From: Bin95 sp965220855
GTDB taxonomy: Bacteria; Pseudomonadota; Alphaproteobacteria; Bin95
Direction: 5' to 3'
NCBI GenBank assembly: GCA_965220855.1
Contig: CBDCQY010000001.1
Location: 992,001-1,056,000, forward strand
Length of the DNA stretch: 64,000 nt
Below are positions 34,475 to 42,816 of the stretch, piece by piece (position 1 is the first letter of the stretch; each line of letters starts with the position of its first letter). The notes under the pieces were generated by a model. It saw only the letters and a list, made by a program, of their open reading frames with translations, was not told the origin of the DNA and did not search any database. Made by a program: the position numbers and the translations under genes.

Positions 34475-34831
34475 TCAGAACCGGCGCCACGCCTCCACCG
34501 CCAGCGCGACGGCGGCGACCCATGCTGCGCCCATGACGATATAGAACGGCATTCGGCACCATGCTGGCAAGCGGCGAAGCGGCCGGCGGAGCCAGTAGAG
34601 CAGCGGAACGCACCAGGGCGCGGCCCAGCTGACCGCCATGGCCGCCGGCCAGCGCGCCGAATCGGGGGCCGCCTCGCCGAAGACGAGCCGGGTTACGGCG
34701 TCGAGGACGAGCGCGCCCGGCAGGGCCAGCAGCACGAGGCCGAACAGGAATCCGAGCCCGAGCGCGATCAGTAGCACATAGCAGCGGGGCGAGAAGGCGA
34801 ACAGCAGCGCGCGGAACCAGAAATCCTTCAC
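34475..34831 (-). CDS. Small hypothetical membrane protein
   Basis: An 118-residue hydrophobic protein with about four membrane segments: ALGLGFLFGLVLLALPGALV, AMAVSWAAPWCVPLLYW, and a last helix around MGAAWVAAVALAVEAW. A short basic stretch RRPLRRLPAW lies between helices. The GTG start VKDFWFR was chosen; a TTG 19 codons earlier would add a polar, non-family-like lead overlapping the divergent PhyH promoter region. It ends 20 bases upstream of the transaminase start on the same strand. No family recognised. Confidence 0.6.
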   Translation of the reverse strand: MKDFWFRALLFAFSPRCYVLLIALGLGFLFGLVLLALPGALVLDAVTRLVFGEAAPDSARWPAAMAVSWAAPWCVPLLYWLRRPLRRLPAWCRMPFYIVMGAAWVAAVALAVEAWRRF

Positions 34832-34905
34832 CGCCGGGCCTCCGCTTGCGAGCCGCGCCCGGCTCGGGCAAGACTGGCCCCGCCGCAACAGGGGAGGCGC
34901 GCGTC

Positions 34906-35796
34906 ATGACTCCGGAGCGCATTCTGGCCGAGCCGGCCCGCATCCTGCCGCAACAGGCGCGCATCGACTATTTCGACAAGGGCTTCGCGCTGGTCGAGGA
35001 CGCCATCCCGGAGGCCTGGATCGACCGGCTGCAGGCGGTGACCGAAGGCCTGGTGGAGGCGAGCCGCGCCGAAAGCCGCTCCGGCCGGGTGTTCGACCTC
35101 GCGCCCGGACATTCCGCCGACCGGCCCCGGGTGCGGCGCATCAAGCGCCCGGACGAGCAGCATGAGGCCTATTGGGCCTTCGCCTCCGAACTGCTGGCCG
35201 ACATGGCGGCCGACCTGCTGGGGCCGGATGTCGTGTTCCACCATTCCAAGCTCAACTTCAAATGGTTCGACGGCGGCGACGAGGTGCAGTGGCATCAGGA
35301 CATCCAGTTCTACCCCCACACCAATTACAGCCATCTGACCATCGGCGCCTATCTTTCCGACACCGGCCCCGACCACGGCCCGATGTCGATGCTGCCGGGC
35401 AGCCATGAGGGGCCGCTGTTCGACCTCTACGGGGCGGATGGGCAGTGGGCCGGGCATTTGCGCGCCGAGGACGCGGCCGGCCTGCCGGTGGAGCGGGCCG
35501 AGACGCTCACCTGCCGCCGGGGGGCGGTCTCGATCCACAATTGCCGCACGCTCCATTATTCCCGGCCGAGCCGCGCCGACGCCGGGCGCCCGCTGCTGCT
35601 GAACGCCTTCGCCGCCGCCGACGCCCGGCCCTATACGGCGCATCCCGATCCCTCGCGCCACGCCGGCGAGACGGTGCGCGGCCGCCCGCCCCGCATGGCG
35701 CGGCACGACCCCCGGCCCTGCCCGCTGCCGCCCGACTGGTCCGGCGGCTACAGCTCGATCTTCGCCGCCCAGTCCGGCGAGGACGCGGCGATGTGA
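34906..35796 (+). CDS. Phytanoyl-CoA dioxygenase (PhyH) family protein
   Basis: Fe(II)/2-oxoglutarate oxygenase of 296 residues. The iron ligands appear as His130 and Asp132 in WHQDIQFYPH, with a distal His at 211 or 217 in SIHNCRTLHYSR. A basic residue that could bind 2-oxoglutarate follows (GRPLLL). PhyH proteins hydroxylate acyl-CoAs, ectoine or other small molecules; the substrate is unknown. The ATG follows GGGGAGGCG. It converges on the enoyl-CoA hydratase gene with seven bases between the stops. Confidence 0.9.
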   Translation: MTPERILAEPARILPQQARIDYFDKGFALVEDAIPEAWIDRLQAVTEGLVEASRAESRSGRVFDLAPGHSADRPRVRRIKRPDEQHEAYWAFASELLADMAADLLGPDVVFHHSKLNFKWFDGGDEVQWHQDIQFYPHTNYSHLTIGAYLSDTGPDHGPMSMLPGSHEGPLFDLYGADGQWAGHLRAEDAAGLPVERAETLTCRRGAVSIHNCRTLHYSRPSRADAGRPLLLNAFAAADARPYTAHPDPSRHAGETVRGRPPRMARHDPRPCPLPPDWSGGYSSIFAAQSGEDAAM

Positions 35797-35803
35797 GGGC
35801 GCG

Positions 35804-36592
35804 TCAGCGGTTGTTGTACTTGCCCGGCCGCTTCTCGCGCCAGGCGGCGATCGCCTCCTTGTGGTCCTCGCTGGAGCGCGCCAGCACCATGTGGGAGGAG
35901 ACCATGTCCAGCGCGCTGCGCAGGTCCATGTCGAGGCCGGCATACATGGCGCGCTTGATCAGCCGGATCGAGATCGGCGAGGAGGCGACCAGCTTCTCCA
36001 CATAGGCGCGGGTCTCGGCCTGCAGCGCGTCGTCGGGGAACACCTTGTTGACCAGGCCGATCTCCAGCGCCTCGGCGGCGGAGAGGAAGTCCGCGCTCCA
36101 CAGCAGCTCCAGCGCCTTGGGCGCGCCGACGATGCGCGGCAGGAACCAGGCGCCGCCATTGCCCGGCACCAGGCCGACGCGCACATAGGTCTCGGCGAAG
36201 CGCGCGCTTTCGGCGGCGAAGCGCAAGTCGGCGTGGAGGCACATGTCCATGCCGGCGCCGACCGCCACGCCGTTGACCGCCGCCACCACCGGCTTGTCGA
36301 TCTCCCGGATCTTGAGCGAGATCTTCTGGATCAGGTCCCAGAGGCCGGACTTGATCTCCAGCGGCGTCGGCGGCGCGTCGGTGCCCATCTGGCGGGTGTC
36401 GCCGCCGGCGCAGAAGGCGCGGCCGGTGGCGGTCACGATTACCGCCCAAATGTCGTCGCGCGTCCGGCATTCCTCCAGCCGGTCCAGATATCCGGTCAGC
36501 ATTTCGTGCGTGAAGGCGTTCAGCCGGTCCGGGTTGTTGAAGGTGATGGTCGCGATCCGGTCGCTTGTGTCGAAGAGCAATTTGTCGCTCAC
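35804..36592 (-). CDS. Enoyl-CoA hydratase/isomerase family protein
   Basis: Crotonase-fold protein of 262 residues. The first oxyanion-hole loop is FCAGGDTRQMG and the second VNGVAVGAGMDM, followed by ETYVRVGLVPGNGGAWFLPR, the usual catalytic stretch. This is consistent with hydration of an enoyl-CoA, though crotonases also do isomerase and dehalogenase chemistry. It begins at GTG (VSDKLLFD) with GGAGACAAGG just upstream; a longer frame upstream lacks family similarity. It could act with the CoA-transferases and methylmalonyl-CoA mutase, but it is not in their operons. Confidence 0.93.
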   Translation of the reverse strand: MSDKLLFDTSDRIATITFNNPDRLNAFTHEMLTGYLDRLEECRTRDDIWAVIVTATGRAFCAGGDTRQMGTDAPPTPLEIKSGLWDLIQKISLKIREIDKPVVAAVNGVAVGAGMDMCLHADLRFAAESARFAETYVRVGLVPGNGGAWFLPRIVGAPKALELLWSADFLSAAEALEIGLVNKVFPDDALQAETRAYVEKLVASSPISIRLIKRAMYAGLDMDLRSALDMVSSHMVLARSSEDHKEAIAAWREKRPGKYNNR

Positions 36593-36717
36593 GCCCTTGT
36601 CTCCATGTGCTGCGAGGCCGCCCAGCCTAGCCCGCCAACGCCGCCCGACGCCAGCCGGGCGGACCGGCGACCGGCGATGCGGCTTCCGGTTTCGCGCCCG
36701 TCGCGTTATGGTTCGGT

Positions 36718-36912
36718 ATGGCAACGGAGAAGTCCATGCATAGCGCCGGCCTGCGCCGGGTCGGCGGTTCCGCGATGCTTGCCGCGACGTCGAGAACGCG
36801 GCCCAGCTACAGCCTCGAAGAACTGCTGGCGCAGTGCGACGGGACCGCGCCGCCCGATGAAGAAGATCGCGCCTGGCTCGATTCCGGGCCGGTCGGCAAC
36901 GAATTGCTGTAG
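36718..36912 (+). pseudogene. MazE-like antitoxin with internal deletion
   Basis: The 64-residue frame carries the two ends of a MazE/AbrB-type antitoxin. LRRVGGSAMLA (12-22) is the start of the SpoVT-AbrB DNA-binding fold. SYSLEELLAQCDGTAPPDEE and WLDSGPVG form the C-terminal tail that normally wraps the toxin. The 25-30 residues that should lie between, including the IPPAIL-type strand and the rest of the swapped-hairpin barrel, are missing, replaced by ATSRTRP. No MazF toxin gene follows. It most likely marks a decayed toxin-antitoxin locus; expression as a toxin-neutralising peptide is conceivable but unsupported. Confidence 0.65.
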
Positions 36913-36996
36913 CGGACCGGCGCGATTGAACGGCGGGGCCGCGCGGTCCATGCTGCGGGTTCGCCCTCGCAGCCTCCGCAGCCCCGTCGGACTCCC

Positions 36997-37950
36997 ATGA
37001 GCATCCTCGTCACCGGCGTCGCCGGCTTTATCGGCATGCACGCCGCCGCCGCCCTGCTGGCGCGCGGCGAGACCGTCATCGGCATCGACAGCCTGGACGG
37101 CTATTACGACCCCGTGCTGAAACGCGCCCGTCTGGCGCGGCTGAACGGCCTTCATGGCTTCAGCTTCCACCGCCTCGACATCGCCGACGACGACGCCATG
37201 GACGCGCTCCGCCCGGCGGGCGCGGACCGCATCCTGCATCTCGCCGCGCAGGCGGGCGTGCGCTATTCGCTCCGCAATCCGCGCGCCTATGTGCGCGCCA
37301 ATCTCGCCGGCCATCTCAACCTGCTGGAGCTCGCCCGGCGGCTGGAGGCGCGCCATTTCGTCTATGCGAGCTCCTCGTCGGTCTATGGCGACGCCGGCGG
37401 CGGGCCGCTCTCCCCGGAGGCGCCGGCCGACCGGCCGCGCTCGCTCTACGCCGCCAGCAAGCGCGCCGACGAGCTGATGACCGAAAGCTACGCCCATCTC
37501 TACGGCCTCAAGGCTACGGGGCTGCGCTATTTCACCGTCTATGGCCCCTGGGGCCGGCCGGACATGGCGCCGATGCTGTTCGCGCGCGCCATGCTGGCCG
37601 GAGAGCCGATCCCGGTGTTCAACGAGGGGCGCATGGCGCGCGACTTCACCTATGTGGACGATATCGTCGCGGGCACGCTGGGCGCGCTCGACCGGGACGG
37701 CGACGGCCACCGCATCTACAATCTCGGCAACCGGCGGCCCGAGCCGCTGATGCGCTTCATCCGCGTGCTGGAGGGGGCGCTCGGCGTCACCGCCCGGCTC
37801 GACCTCAAGGCGATGCAGCCGGGCGATGTGCTGGAGACCTGCGCCGACATCGCCGCCTCGACGCGCGATTTCGGCTATGCGCCCCGGATCGCCATCGACG
37901 AGGGCCTGCCGCGCTTCGCCGCCTGGTATCGCCGCTATAACGGCGTCTGA
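36997..37950 (+). CDS. NAD-dependent nucleotide-sugar epimerase (UDP-glucuronate 4-epimerase-like)
   Basis: Extended-SDR enzyme of 317 residues that should invert C4 of a UDP-sugar for surface polysaccharide synthesis. The NAD motif is GVAGFIG (7-13), IDSLDGYYDPVLKRARL is typical of UDP-glucuronate epimerases, and the catalytic triad is Ser126/127, Tyr151 and Lys155 (YAASK). The C-terminal LDLKAMQPGDVLETCAD is also typical of that group. It stands alone, with leuB converging downstream, so no polysaccharide cluster is visible. GDP-mannose or UDP-galactose substrates are less likely but possible. Confidence 0.9.
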   Translation: MSILVTGVAGFIGMHAAAALLARGETVIGIDSLDGYYDPVLKRARLARLNGLHGFSFHRLDIADDDAMDALRPAGADRILHLAAQAGVRYSLRNPRAYVRANLAGHLNLLELARRLEARHFVYASSSSVYGDAGGGPLSPEAPADRPRSLYAASKRADELMTESYAHLYGLKATGLRYFTVYGPWGRPDMAPMLFARAMLAGEPIPVFNEGRMARDFTYVDDIVAGTLGALDRDGDGHRIYNLGNRRPEPLMRFIRVLEGALGVTARLDLKAMQPGDVLETCADIAASTRDFGYAPRIAIDEGLPRFAAWYRRYNGV

Positions 37951-37963
37951 GCGCCGGGCTGGC

Positions 37964-39073
37964 TTATGCCGCCAGCCGGTCCAGCTCCGCCAGCACGGCG
38001 CCGCCCATGGCCGAGCAGGAGACCGGCTCGCGGCCCGCTTCGGCGATGTCGGCCGTGCGCACGCCCGCCGCCAGCACATTCTCCACCGCGCGGTCGATCA
38101 GGTCGGCGTCCTCGCCCATGTCGAAGCTGTAGCGCAGCATCATGGAGAAGGAGAGCAGCTCCGCCAGCGGGTTCGCCCGGTCCTGGCCGGCGATGTCCGG
38201 CGCGCTGCCATGCACCGGCTCGTAAAGCGCGAGGCGGCGCCCGTCCCGCTCCGCGCCGAGCGAGGCCGAGGGCAGCATGCCGAGCGAGCCGGTCAGCATC
38301 GCCGCGCAGTCGGACAAGAGGTCGCCGAACAGATTGTCGGTGACGATGACGTCGAACTGCTTGGGGTCGCGCACCAGCTGCATGGCGCAATTGTCGGCAT
38401 ACATGTGGGCGAGCGCGACATCGGGGAACTCGGCGTCGCGGATGCGCTGGACGTCCTCGCGCCACATCTTGCCGCTCTCCATGACATTGGCCTTCTCGAC
38501 CGAGGTCACGCGGTTCGACCGCCGGCGCGCCAGCTCGAAGCCGACCCGCGCGATGCGCTCCACCTCCGGGGTGGTGTAGACCTGCGTGTTGACGCCGCGC
38601 CGCACGCCGCCGCCGAGGTCCTCGATGCCGCGCGGCTCGCCGAAATAGATGCCGCCGGTCAGCTCCCTGAGGATCATCAGATCGAGGCCGGAGACCACCT
38701 CGCGCTTCAGCGAGGAGGCGTCGGCGAGCGCGTCGAACACCAGCGCCGGGCGGAGATTGGCGAACAGGTCCATCTCCTTGCGCAGCCGGAGCAGGCCGCG
38801 CTCGGGCTGGATTTCGAAGGGCAGGTCCTCCCATTTGGGGCCGCCGACCGAGCCGAACAGCACGGCGTCGGCCGCCATGGCGTCGGCCAGCGTCTCGTCG
38901 GTGAGCGGCAGCCCGTGCGCGTCGATCGCCGCCCCGCCGACCGGGCCTTCGCCGATATCGAAGGAGACATGGCGGCGGCGGTCCATCCACTCGACCACCC
39001 GGCGCACCTCGCCCACCACCTCGGGGCCGATGCCGTCGCCGGCCAGGATCAGCAGCTTCTTGTTGGCGGGCAC
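37964..39073 (-). CDS. leuB: 3-isopropylmalate dehydrogenase
   Basis: Oxidatively decarboxylates 3-isopropylmalate in leucine synthesis, with NAD and Mg. The 369 residues start KLLILAGDGIGPEVVGEVRR, contain the substrate-binding LRKEMDLFANLRP and the family-specific SGLDLMILRELTGGIYFGEPR. The metal/NAD signature is NLFGDLLSD, followed by GSAPDIAGQDRANP. Length and motifs are standard. leuC and leuD are not in the window. Confidence 0.97.
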   Translation of the reverse strand: MPANKKLLILAGDGIGPEVVGEVRRVVEWMDRRRHVSFDIGEGPVGGAAIDAHGLPLTDETLADAMAADAVLFGSVGGPKWEDLPFEIQPERGLLRLRKEMDLFANLRPALVFDALADASSLKREVVSGLDLMILRELTGGIYFGEPRGIEDLGGGVRRGVNTQVYTTPEVERIARVGFELARRRSNRVTSVEKANVMESGKMWREDVQRIRDAEFPDVALAHMYADNCAMQLVRDPKQFDVIVTDNLFGDLLSDCAAMLTGSLGMLPSASLGAERDGRRLALYEPVHGSAPDIAGQDRANPLAELLSFSMMLRYSFDMGEDADLIDRAVENVLAAGVRTADIAEAGREPVSCSAMGGAVLAELDRLAA

Positions 39074-39144
39074 GGACGCGCCTCCCCTCCTCCTCGGACT
39101 GTCCGCCCCACCATAGCGCCGCCGCCGCCTGGCCGGAAGGCGGG

Positions 39145-40533
39145 CTAGCCGGACCAGCGCAGGCTGGCCCGCAGCCCCGGCGGAACCTCCCCGGGCCGCG
39201 CATCCTCCAGCACCAGGCGCGCCTTGTGCAGCCGCGCCACGCCGGCGACCAGCGCCAGGCCGAGCCCGCTGCCGGGCAGGCCGCCGCTCTCGTCGAGGCG
39301 CGTGAAACGGTCCTGCGCGCGCTCGCGCTTCTCGGCCGGGATGCCGGGGCCGGTGTCCGAAACTGCGACGCCGCCGGCGTCCACGGTCACGACGACCGCG
39401 CCGTCGCTCGGCGTATATTTGATCGCATTATCGATCAGGTTATCGAGCACCAGCGACATCAGCTCCCGCTCGCCCCTCGGTGCGGGCGGTTCGCCCTCGG
39501 CCCGGAACTCCAGAGTGAGGCCGGCATCCTCGGCTGCGAACTCATGATATTCGGCGGCGTCGCGCGCGATCCCGGCGAGATCGACCGGCTTCAGCGTGCT
39601 CGGATCCAGCTCGGCCTTGGCGATTCGCACCAGCACCGCGAAGGTCCGGATCATCGCCTCGACTTTGTCCACTACCGCATCGAGGGTTTTCTTCTCCGCT
39701 TCGCCCACCGTCGGCGCGCGCCGCGCCGAGTCCAGCTGCCGGTGCAGAAACCGCAGCGGCCGACCCAGCTCATGGTCGATATTGGCGGTCAGCCGGCGCT
39801 GTTGCCGCATCAGATCTGCGATGCGGGCCAGCATCTCGTTCAGGCTGCGGGACAGATCGTCGAACTCGTTGCCCGGATTTGAGACCGGCAGGAGGCGCTG
39901 CTCTTCGCCTTCGCGGTCCCTGAGCAGGTCTTCCATGACGCCGCGTCCGGCGCGGTCGATGGTTGCGACCCGACGTCTGAGGCTGCGGGTGTAAACCAAC
40001 CCGCTCGTCAGGCCCGCCAGCAGGATCAGCGCCGAGATCGCCGCGCCAAGGATGAGCATGTTGCTCCCGAGCGCAATTTCGTCCTCGATGTCGTAGCCGA
40101 CCAGCAGCCGGACCCCATCGGGAAGCTGGAAGGCGAGGGCGCGCGCGCCATGCTCGTGCTCCGTCTCGCCATCATGGCTGTTTGGGTAGCGAAATTCGCG
40201 CCAAACTCCCAACTCGTCGACTTGTTGCGGCCAGCGGGCCAGATTGCCGGCAAGTTTCCGATCCGCACGGTCGGTCAACAGATAGAGCGAGCGATCCTCC
40301 GCCTTGCTGCGCGTTGAGACGACCGTGACGAGATCCGGCAGGCCATGAAGTCTGTAATGCTCCCCGAGCCCTTGCGCTTCCACGGCGATGATCTGCTGGC
40401 TGTACTGGCGCACGGCTTCGATGGTCCAGTGGTACCCGCCGCCGAACCCGGCCCCGGCGAGCAGGGCCAGAACGGCGATGACAATCGCAGTCGGCCGGAA
40501 GGCCGATGTTCGCAGCAGATCAATCGGGCGCAC
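39145..40533 (-). CDS. Two-component sensor histidine kinase
   Basis: Membrane kinase of 462 residues. Helix one is at about residues 14-34 and helix two at about 159-181, flanking a sensor region of some 125 residues outside the membrane. A HAMP-like linker follows, then the dimerisation helix with His254 in NIDHELGRPL. That box differs from the usual HELRTPL. The ATPase part has DNLIDNAIKYTP (N box), DTGPGIP (G1) and GSGLGLAL (G2). It starts at GTG inside the end of the response-regulator gene (14-base overlap), so the two are coupled. The signal is unknown; the nearby protease suggests envelope stress. Confidence 0.92.
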   Translation of the reverse strand: MRPIDLLRTSAFRPTAIVIAVLALLAGAGFGGGYHWTIEAVRQYSQQIIAVEAQGLGEHYRLHGLPDLVTVVSTRSKAEDRSLYLLTDRADRKLAGNLARWPQQVDELGVWREFRYPNSHDGETEHEHGARALAFQLPDGVRLLVGYDIEDEIALGSNMLILGAAISALILLAGLTSGLVYTRSLRRRVATIDRAGRGVMEDLLRDREGEEQRLLPVSNPGNEFDDLSRSLNEMLARIADLMRQQRRLTANIDHELGRPLRFLHRQLDSARRAPTVGEAEKKTLDAVVDKVEAMIRTFAVLVRIAKAELDPSTLKPVDLAGIARDAAEYHEFAAEDAGLTLEFRAEGEPPAPRGERELMSLVLDNLIDNAIKYTPSDGAVVVTVDAGGVAVSDTGPGIPAEKRERAQDRFTRLDESGGLPGSGLGLALVAGVARLHKARLVLEDARPGEVPPGLRASLRWSG

Positions 40534-41218
40534 CGAGACGGTACCCTCCGCCACGGACTGTGTGCAGCAGCTTCGGCTCGTAATGTTTGTCGATCTTGTC
40601 GCGAAGGCGGGAGATGTGCGTATGGAGGCGATTGCTTTCCGGTTCGACAACGCGATTCCAGACGCGTTCGTGCAGCTGCCTGCTCGTCACGACCTCGCCT
40701 TCGCCTTCCGCCAGAGCCCAAAGCAGATCGAACTGTTTCGGCTGGAGTGCAAGCAGGTCGTTGCCTCGATGCACTGTCCGCTCCAACCGGTCGATCCGGA
40801 GGTCGGCAACCCGAATGATGCGCGGCGACCAGTCCCCATCGTCCCTCGACATCCTGGTGCGGCCTAGCAACACTTTAACGCGAGCGCGCAACTCCCCGAA
40901 GGCGAAAGGCTTGCACAGGTAATCGTCGCCGACTTCAAGTCCGTCGATACGGTCGGGGGGAGGCGTGATTGCGGTTACGAAGATCATCCTCCTTTCGTCG
41001 CCTTCCTTGCGCAACGTGTGAACCAGGGACAGGCCATCCGGCCCCGGTTGCGGCAGCATCCGGTCCACGATCAACAAATCGAAATCTCCGGCGCGGGCCA
41101 TAGCCAAGCCCTCCAGCCCGTCCCTGGCGATCTCGACCGAGTGACCGTCCGCGCGGAAGCCGTCGGAGATGAAGTCCGCCTCCTCCGCGATATCCTCGAT
41201 CACCAGAATATTCGCCAT
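40520..41218 (-). CDS. OmpR/PhoB-family response regulator
   Basis: DNA-binding partner of the kinase that follows. It has 232 residues. The receiver domain has the acid pair ED (8-9), phospho-acceptor Asp52 in IVDRMLP, Thr82 and Lys103 in LCKPFAF. The C-terminal winged helix includes ALQPKQFDLLWALAEGEGEV, RQLHERVWN and HISRLRDKID, ending LHTVRGGGYRLG. The ATG at MANILVIED was chosen over one three codons earlier because an AAGG lies nine bases before it. A GC-rich hairpin separates it from degP upstream. Confidence 0.95.
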   Translation of the reverse strand: MANILVIEDIAEEADFISDGFRADGHSVEIARDGLEGLAMARAGDFDLLIVDRMLPQPGPDGLSLVHTLRKEGDERRMIFVTAITPPPDRIDGLEVGDDYLCKPFAFGELRARVKVLLGRTRMSRDDGDWSPRIIRVADLRIDRLERTVHRGNDLLALQPKQFDLLWALAEGEGEVVTSRQLHERVWNRVVEPESNRLHTHISRLRDKIDKHYEPKLLHTVRGGGYRLGAPD

Positions 41219-41260
41219 GGCATGCATCCTTTCTGCAGCGGTTGGGAGTCAATTATAGCA

Positions 41261-41296
41261 GACGCCGGCCGGCGGGAGGAGGGGCCGGCCGGCGTC
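41261..41296 (-). terminator. Perfect GC-rich hairpin after the DegP-like protease
   Basis: GACGCCGGCCGGC (41261-41273) and GCCGGCCGGCGTC (41284-41296) are exact inverted copies of 13 bases around a 10-base loop. It lies just after the protease stop and before the response-regulator start, read leftward. After the stem the leftward strand reads TGCTATAATTGACT, with no long T-run, so it may attenuate rather than end transcription. The TATAAT there could be the -10 of a separate regulator promoter. Confidence 0.5.
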
Positions 41297-41304
41297 CGGC
41301 GGGA

Positions 41305-42726
41305 TCAGGCCATGGCGAAGGGGAGGGCCACGAACCTGTCCTGCCCGTCCCGGCGGAACAGCAGCAGCGCCGCGCTCTTGCCGGCGGCGCGCAGGCCCGC
41401 GACGATCCGCCCGACATCCCCGGCGGAGGCGACCGCCTGGCGATCGACCGAGACCAGAATGTCGCCGGGGCGGACCCCCTTGTCGGCCGCCAGGCTCTCC
41501 GGCGCCACGCCCTCGACCACGACCCGGCCCTGGCGCTCGCCGAGCTTCAGCCCGTCGAGATCGCCGCCGGCTTCGGCAAGGCGCATCGGCCGCTCGCTCG
41601 CCGGCATGGCGCCGAGCGTCACCCGGACCTCCTGCCGCGCCCCGTTGCGCCAGAGCGCCAGCGCCACCGTCTCGCCGGGGTCGTGCGCGGCCACCATGCG
41701 CGGCAGCTGGCGCATCTCCGCGACCGGCTCGCCCGCGACCTCCAGGATCACATCGCCGGCCTCCAGGCCGGCCGCGGCCGCCGGGCCGGAGGGCTCGACC
41801 GAGGCCACCAGCGCGCCCTGCGCCTTCTCCATGCCCAGGCTCGCGGCGAGGTCATCGTCGAGCCGCTGCACCTGCACGCCGAGGCGCCCGCGCTCGACCG
41901 AGCCGCTCTCCTGCAGCTCGGCCACCACCTCCCCGGCGAGCGCGGCCGGAATGGCGAAGCCGATGCCGACGCTGCCGCCGGAGGGCGAGAGGATCGCGGT
42001 GTTGACGCCCACCACCTCGCCTTCGAGGTTGAAGGTCGGGCCGCCGGAATTGCCCCGGTTGATCGGCGCCGAGATCTGCAGGAAGTCGTCATAGGGGCCG
42101 GCGCCGATATTGCGCCCGCGCGCCGAGACGATGCCGGTGGTGGCGGAATGGCCGAGGCCGAAGGGATTGCCGAGCGCCACCACCCAGTCGCCGACGCGCA
42201 CCGCGTCGGAATCGCCGAAGGCGACATGGGCGAGCGGCTCCGGCGCGTCCACCTTGAGCAGCGCCAGATCGGTCTTCGGATCGACGCCGACCACGCGCGC
42301 CGCCAGACGGCGCCGGTCGTGGAAGGTGACGGCGACCTCCTCCGCGCCGTCCACCACATGATGGTTGGTGACGATATGGCCGTCGGGCGCGATCACGAAG
42401 CCGGACCCCTGACCGGTGACCGGCCGCCTGTCCGGGTTGGGCAGGGGCGCGCGCTCGCCGAAGAAGCGGCGCATGAATTCCCGGCGGTCGCCCGGCATGA
42501 CCGGACCGCCCTCGCGGCGCTTCTCCACGCGGATATTGACGACTGCGGGGGTGACCCGCTCGATCACGCCGGCGAGGCTCGGCAGCGGCGTGGCGACGGC
42601 GGCGGGCGGCGGGGCGGCTTGCGCCTCTGCGGCCCGATGGACGCCGCCGGTCGCGAGCGCGCCGCCCAGAAGCATCGCGGCGAGCGCGAGCCGGACGGAC
42701 GCCGGTTGGATTGCTCGGTTGCGCAT
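41305..42726 (-). CDS. Periplasmic DegP/HtrA-family serine protease
   Basis: Envelope quality-control protease and chaperone. The 473-residue precursor has a signal peptide, probably cut after AAEAQA (about residue 37). The catalytic triad is His123 (TNHHVV), Asp153 (KTDLALL) and Ser227 (RGNSGGP). Two PDZ domains follow, at about residues 270-360 and 385-465, the first with GRLGVQVQRLDDDLA and the second with ADKGVRPGDILVSV. This is the normal Do-family order. It precedes a two-component system on the same strand, an arrangement that suggests stress-related control, though a hairpin separates them. Confidence 0.95.
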   Translation of the reverse strand: MRNRAIQPASVRLALAAMLLGGALATGGVHRAAEAQAAPPPAAVATPLPSLAGVIERVTPAVVNIRVEKRREGGPVMPGDRREFMRRFFGERAPLPNPDRRPVTGQGSGFVIAPDGHIVTNHHVVDGAEEVAVTFHDRRRLAARVVGVDPKTDLALLKVDAPEPLAHVAFGDSDAVRVGDWVVALGNPFGLGHSATTGIVSARGRNIGAGPYDDFLQISAPINRGNSGGPTFNLEGEVVGVNTAILSPSGGSVGIGFAIPAALAGEVVAELQESGSVERGRLGVQVQRLDDDLAASLGMEKAQGALVASVEPSGPAAAAGLEAGDVILEVAGEPVAEMRQLPRMVAAHDPGETVALALWRNGARQEVRVTLGAMPASERPMRLAEAGGDLDGLKLGERQGRVVVEGVAPESLAADKGVRPGDILVSVDRQAVASAGDVGRIVAGLRAAGKSAALLLFRRDGQDRFVALPFAMA

Positions 42727-42816
42727 CTCTGCTGCTCCTTGTCTCCGATCGGTTGCGGCCGAAGCCGCTTGATGGAGGAGATAGGAACTTCTTTGCGCGA
42801 GTGCAGCCCCGGCGCC

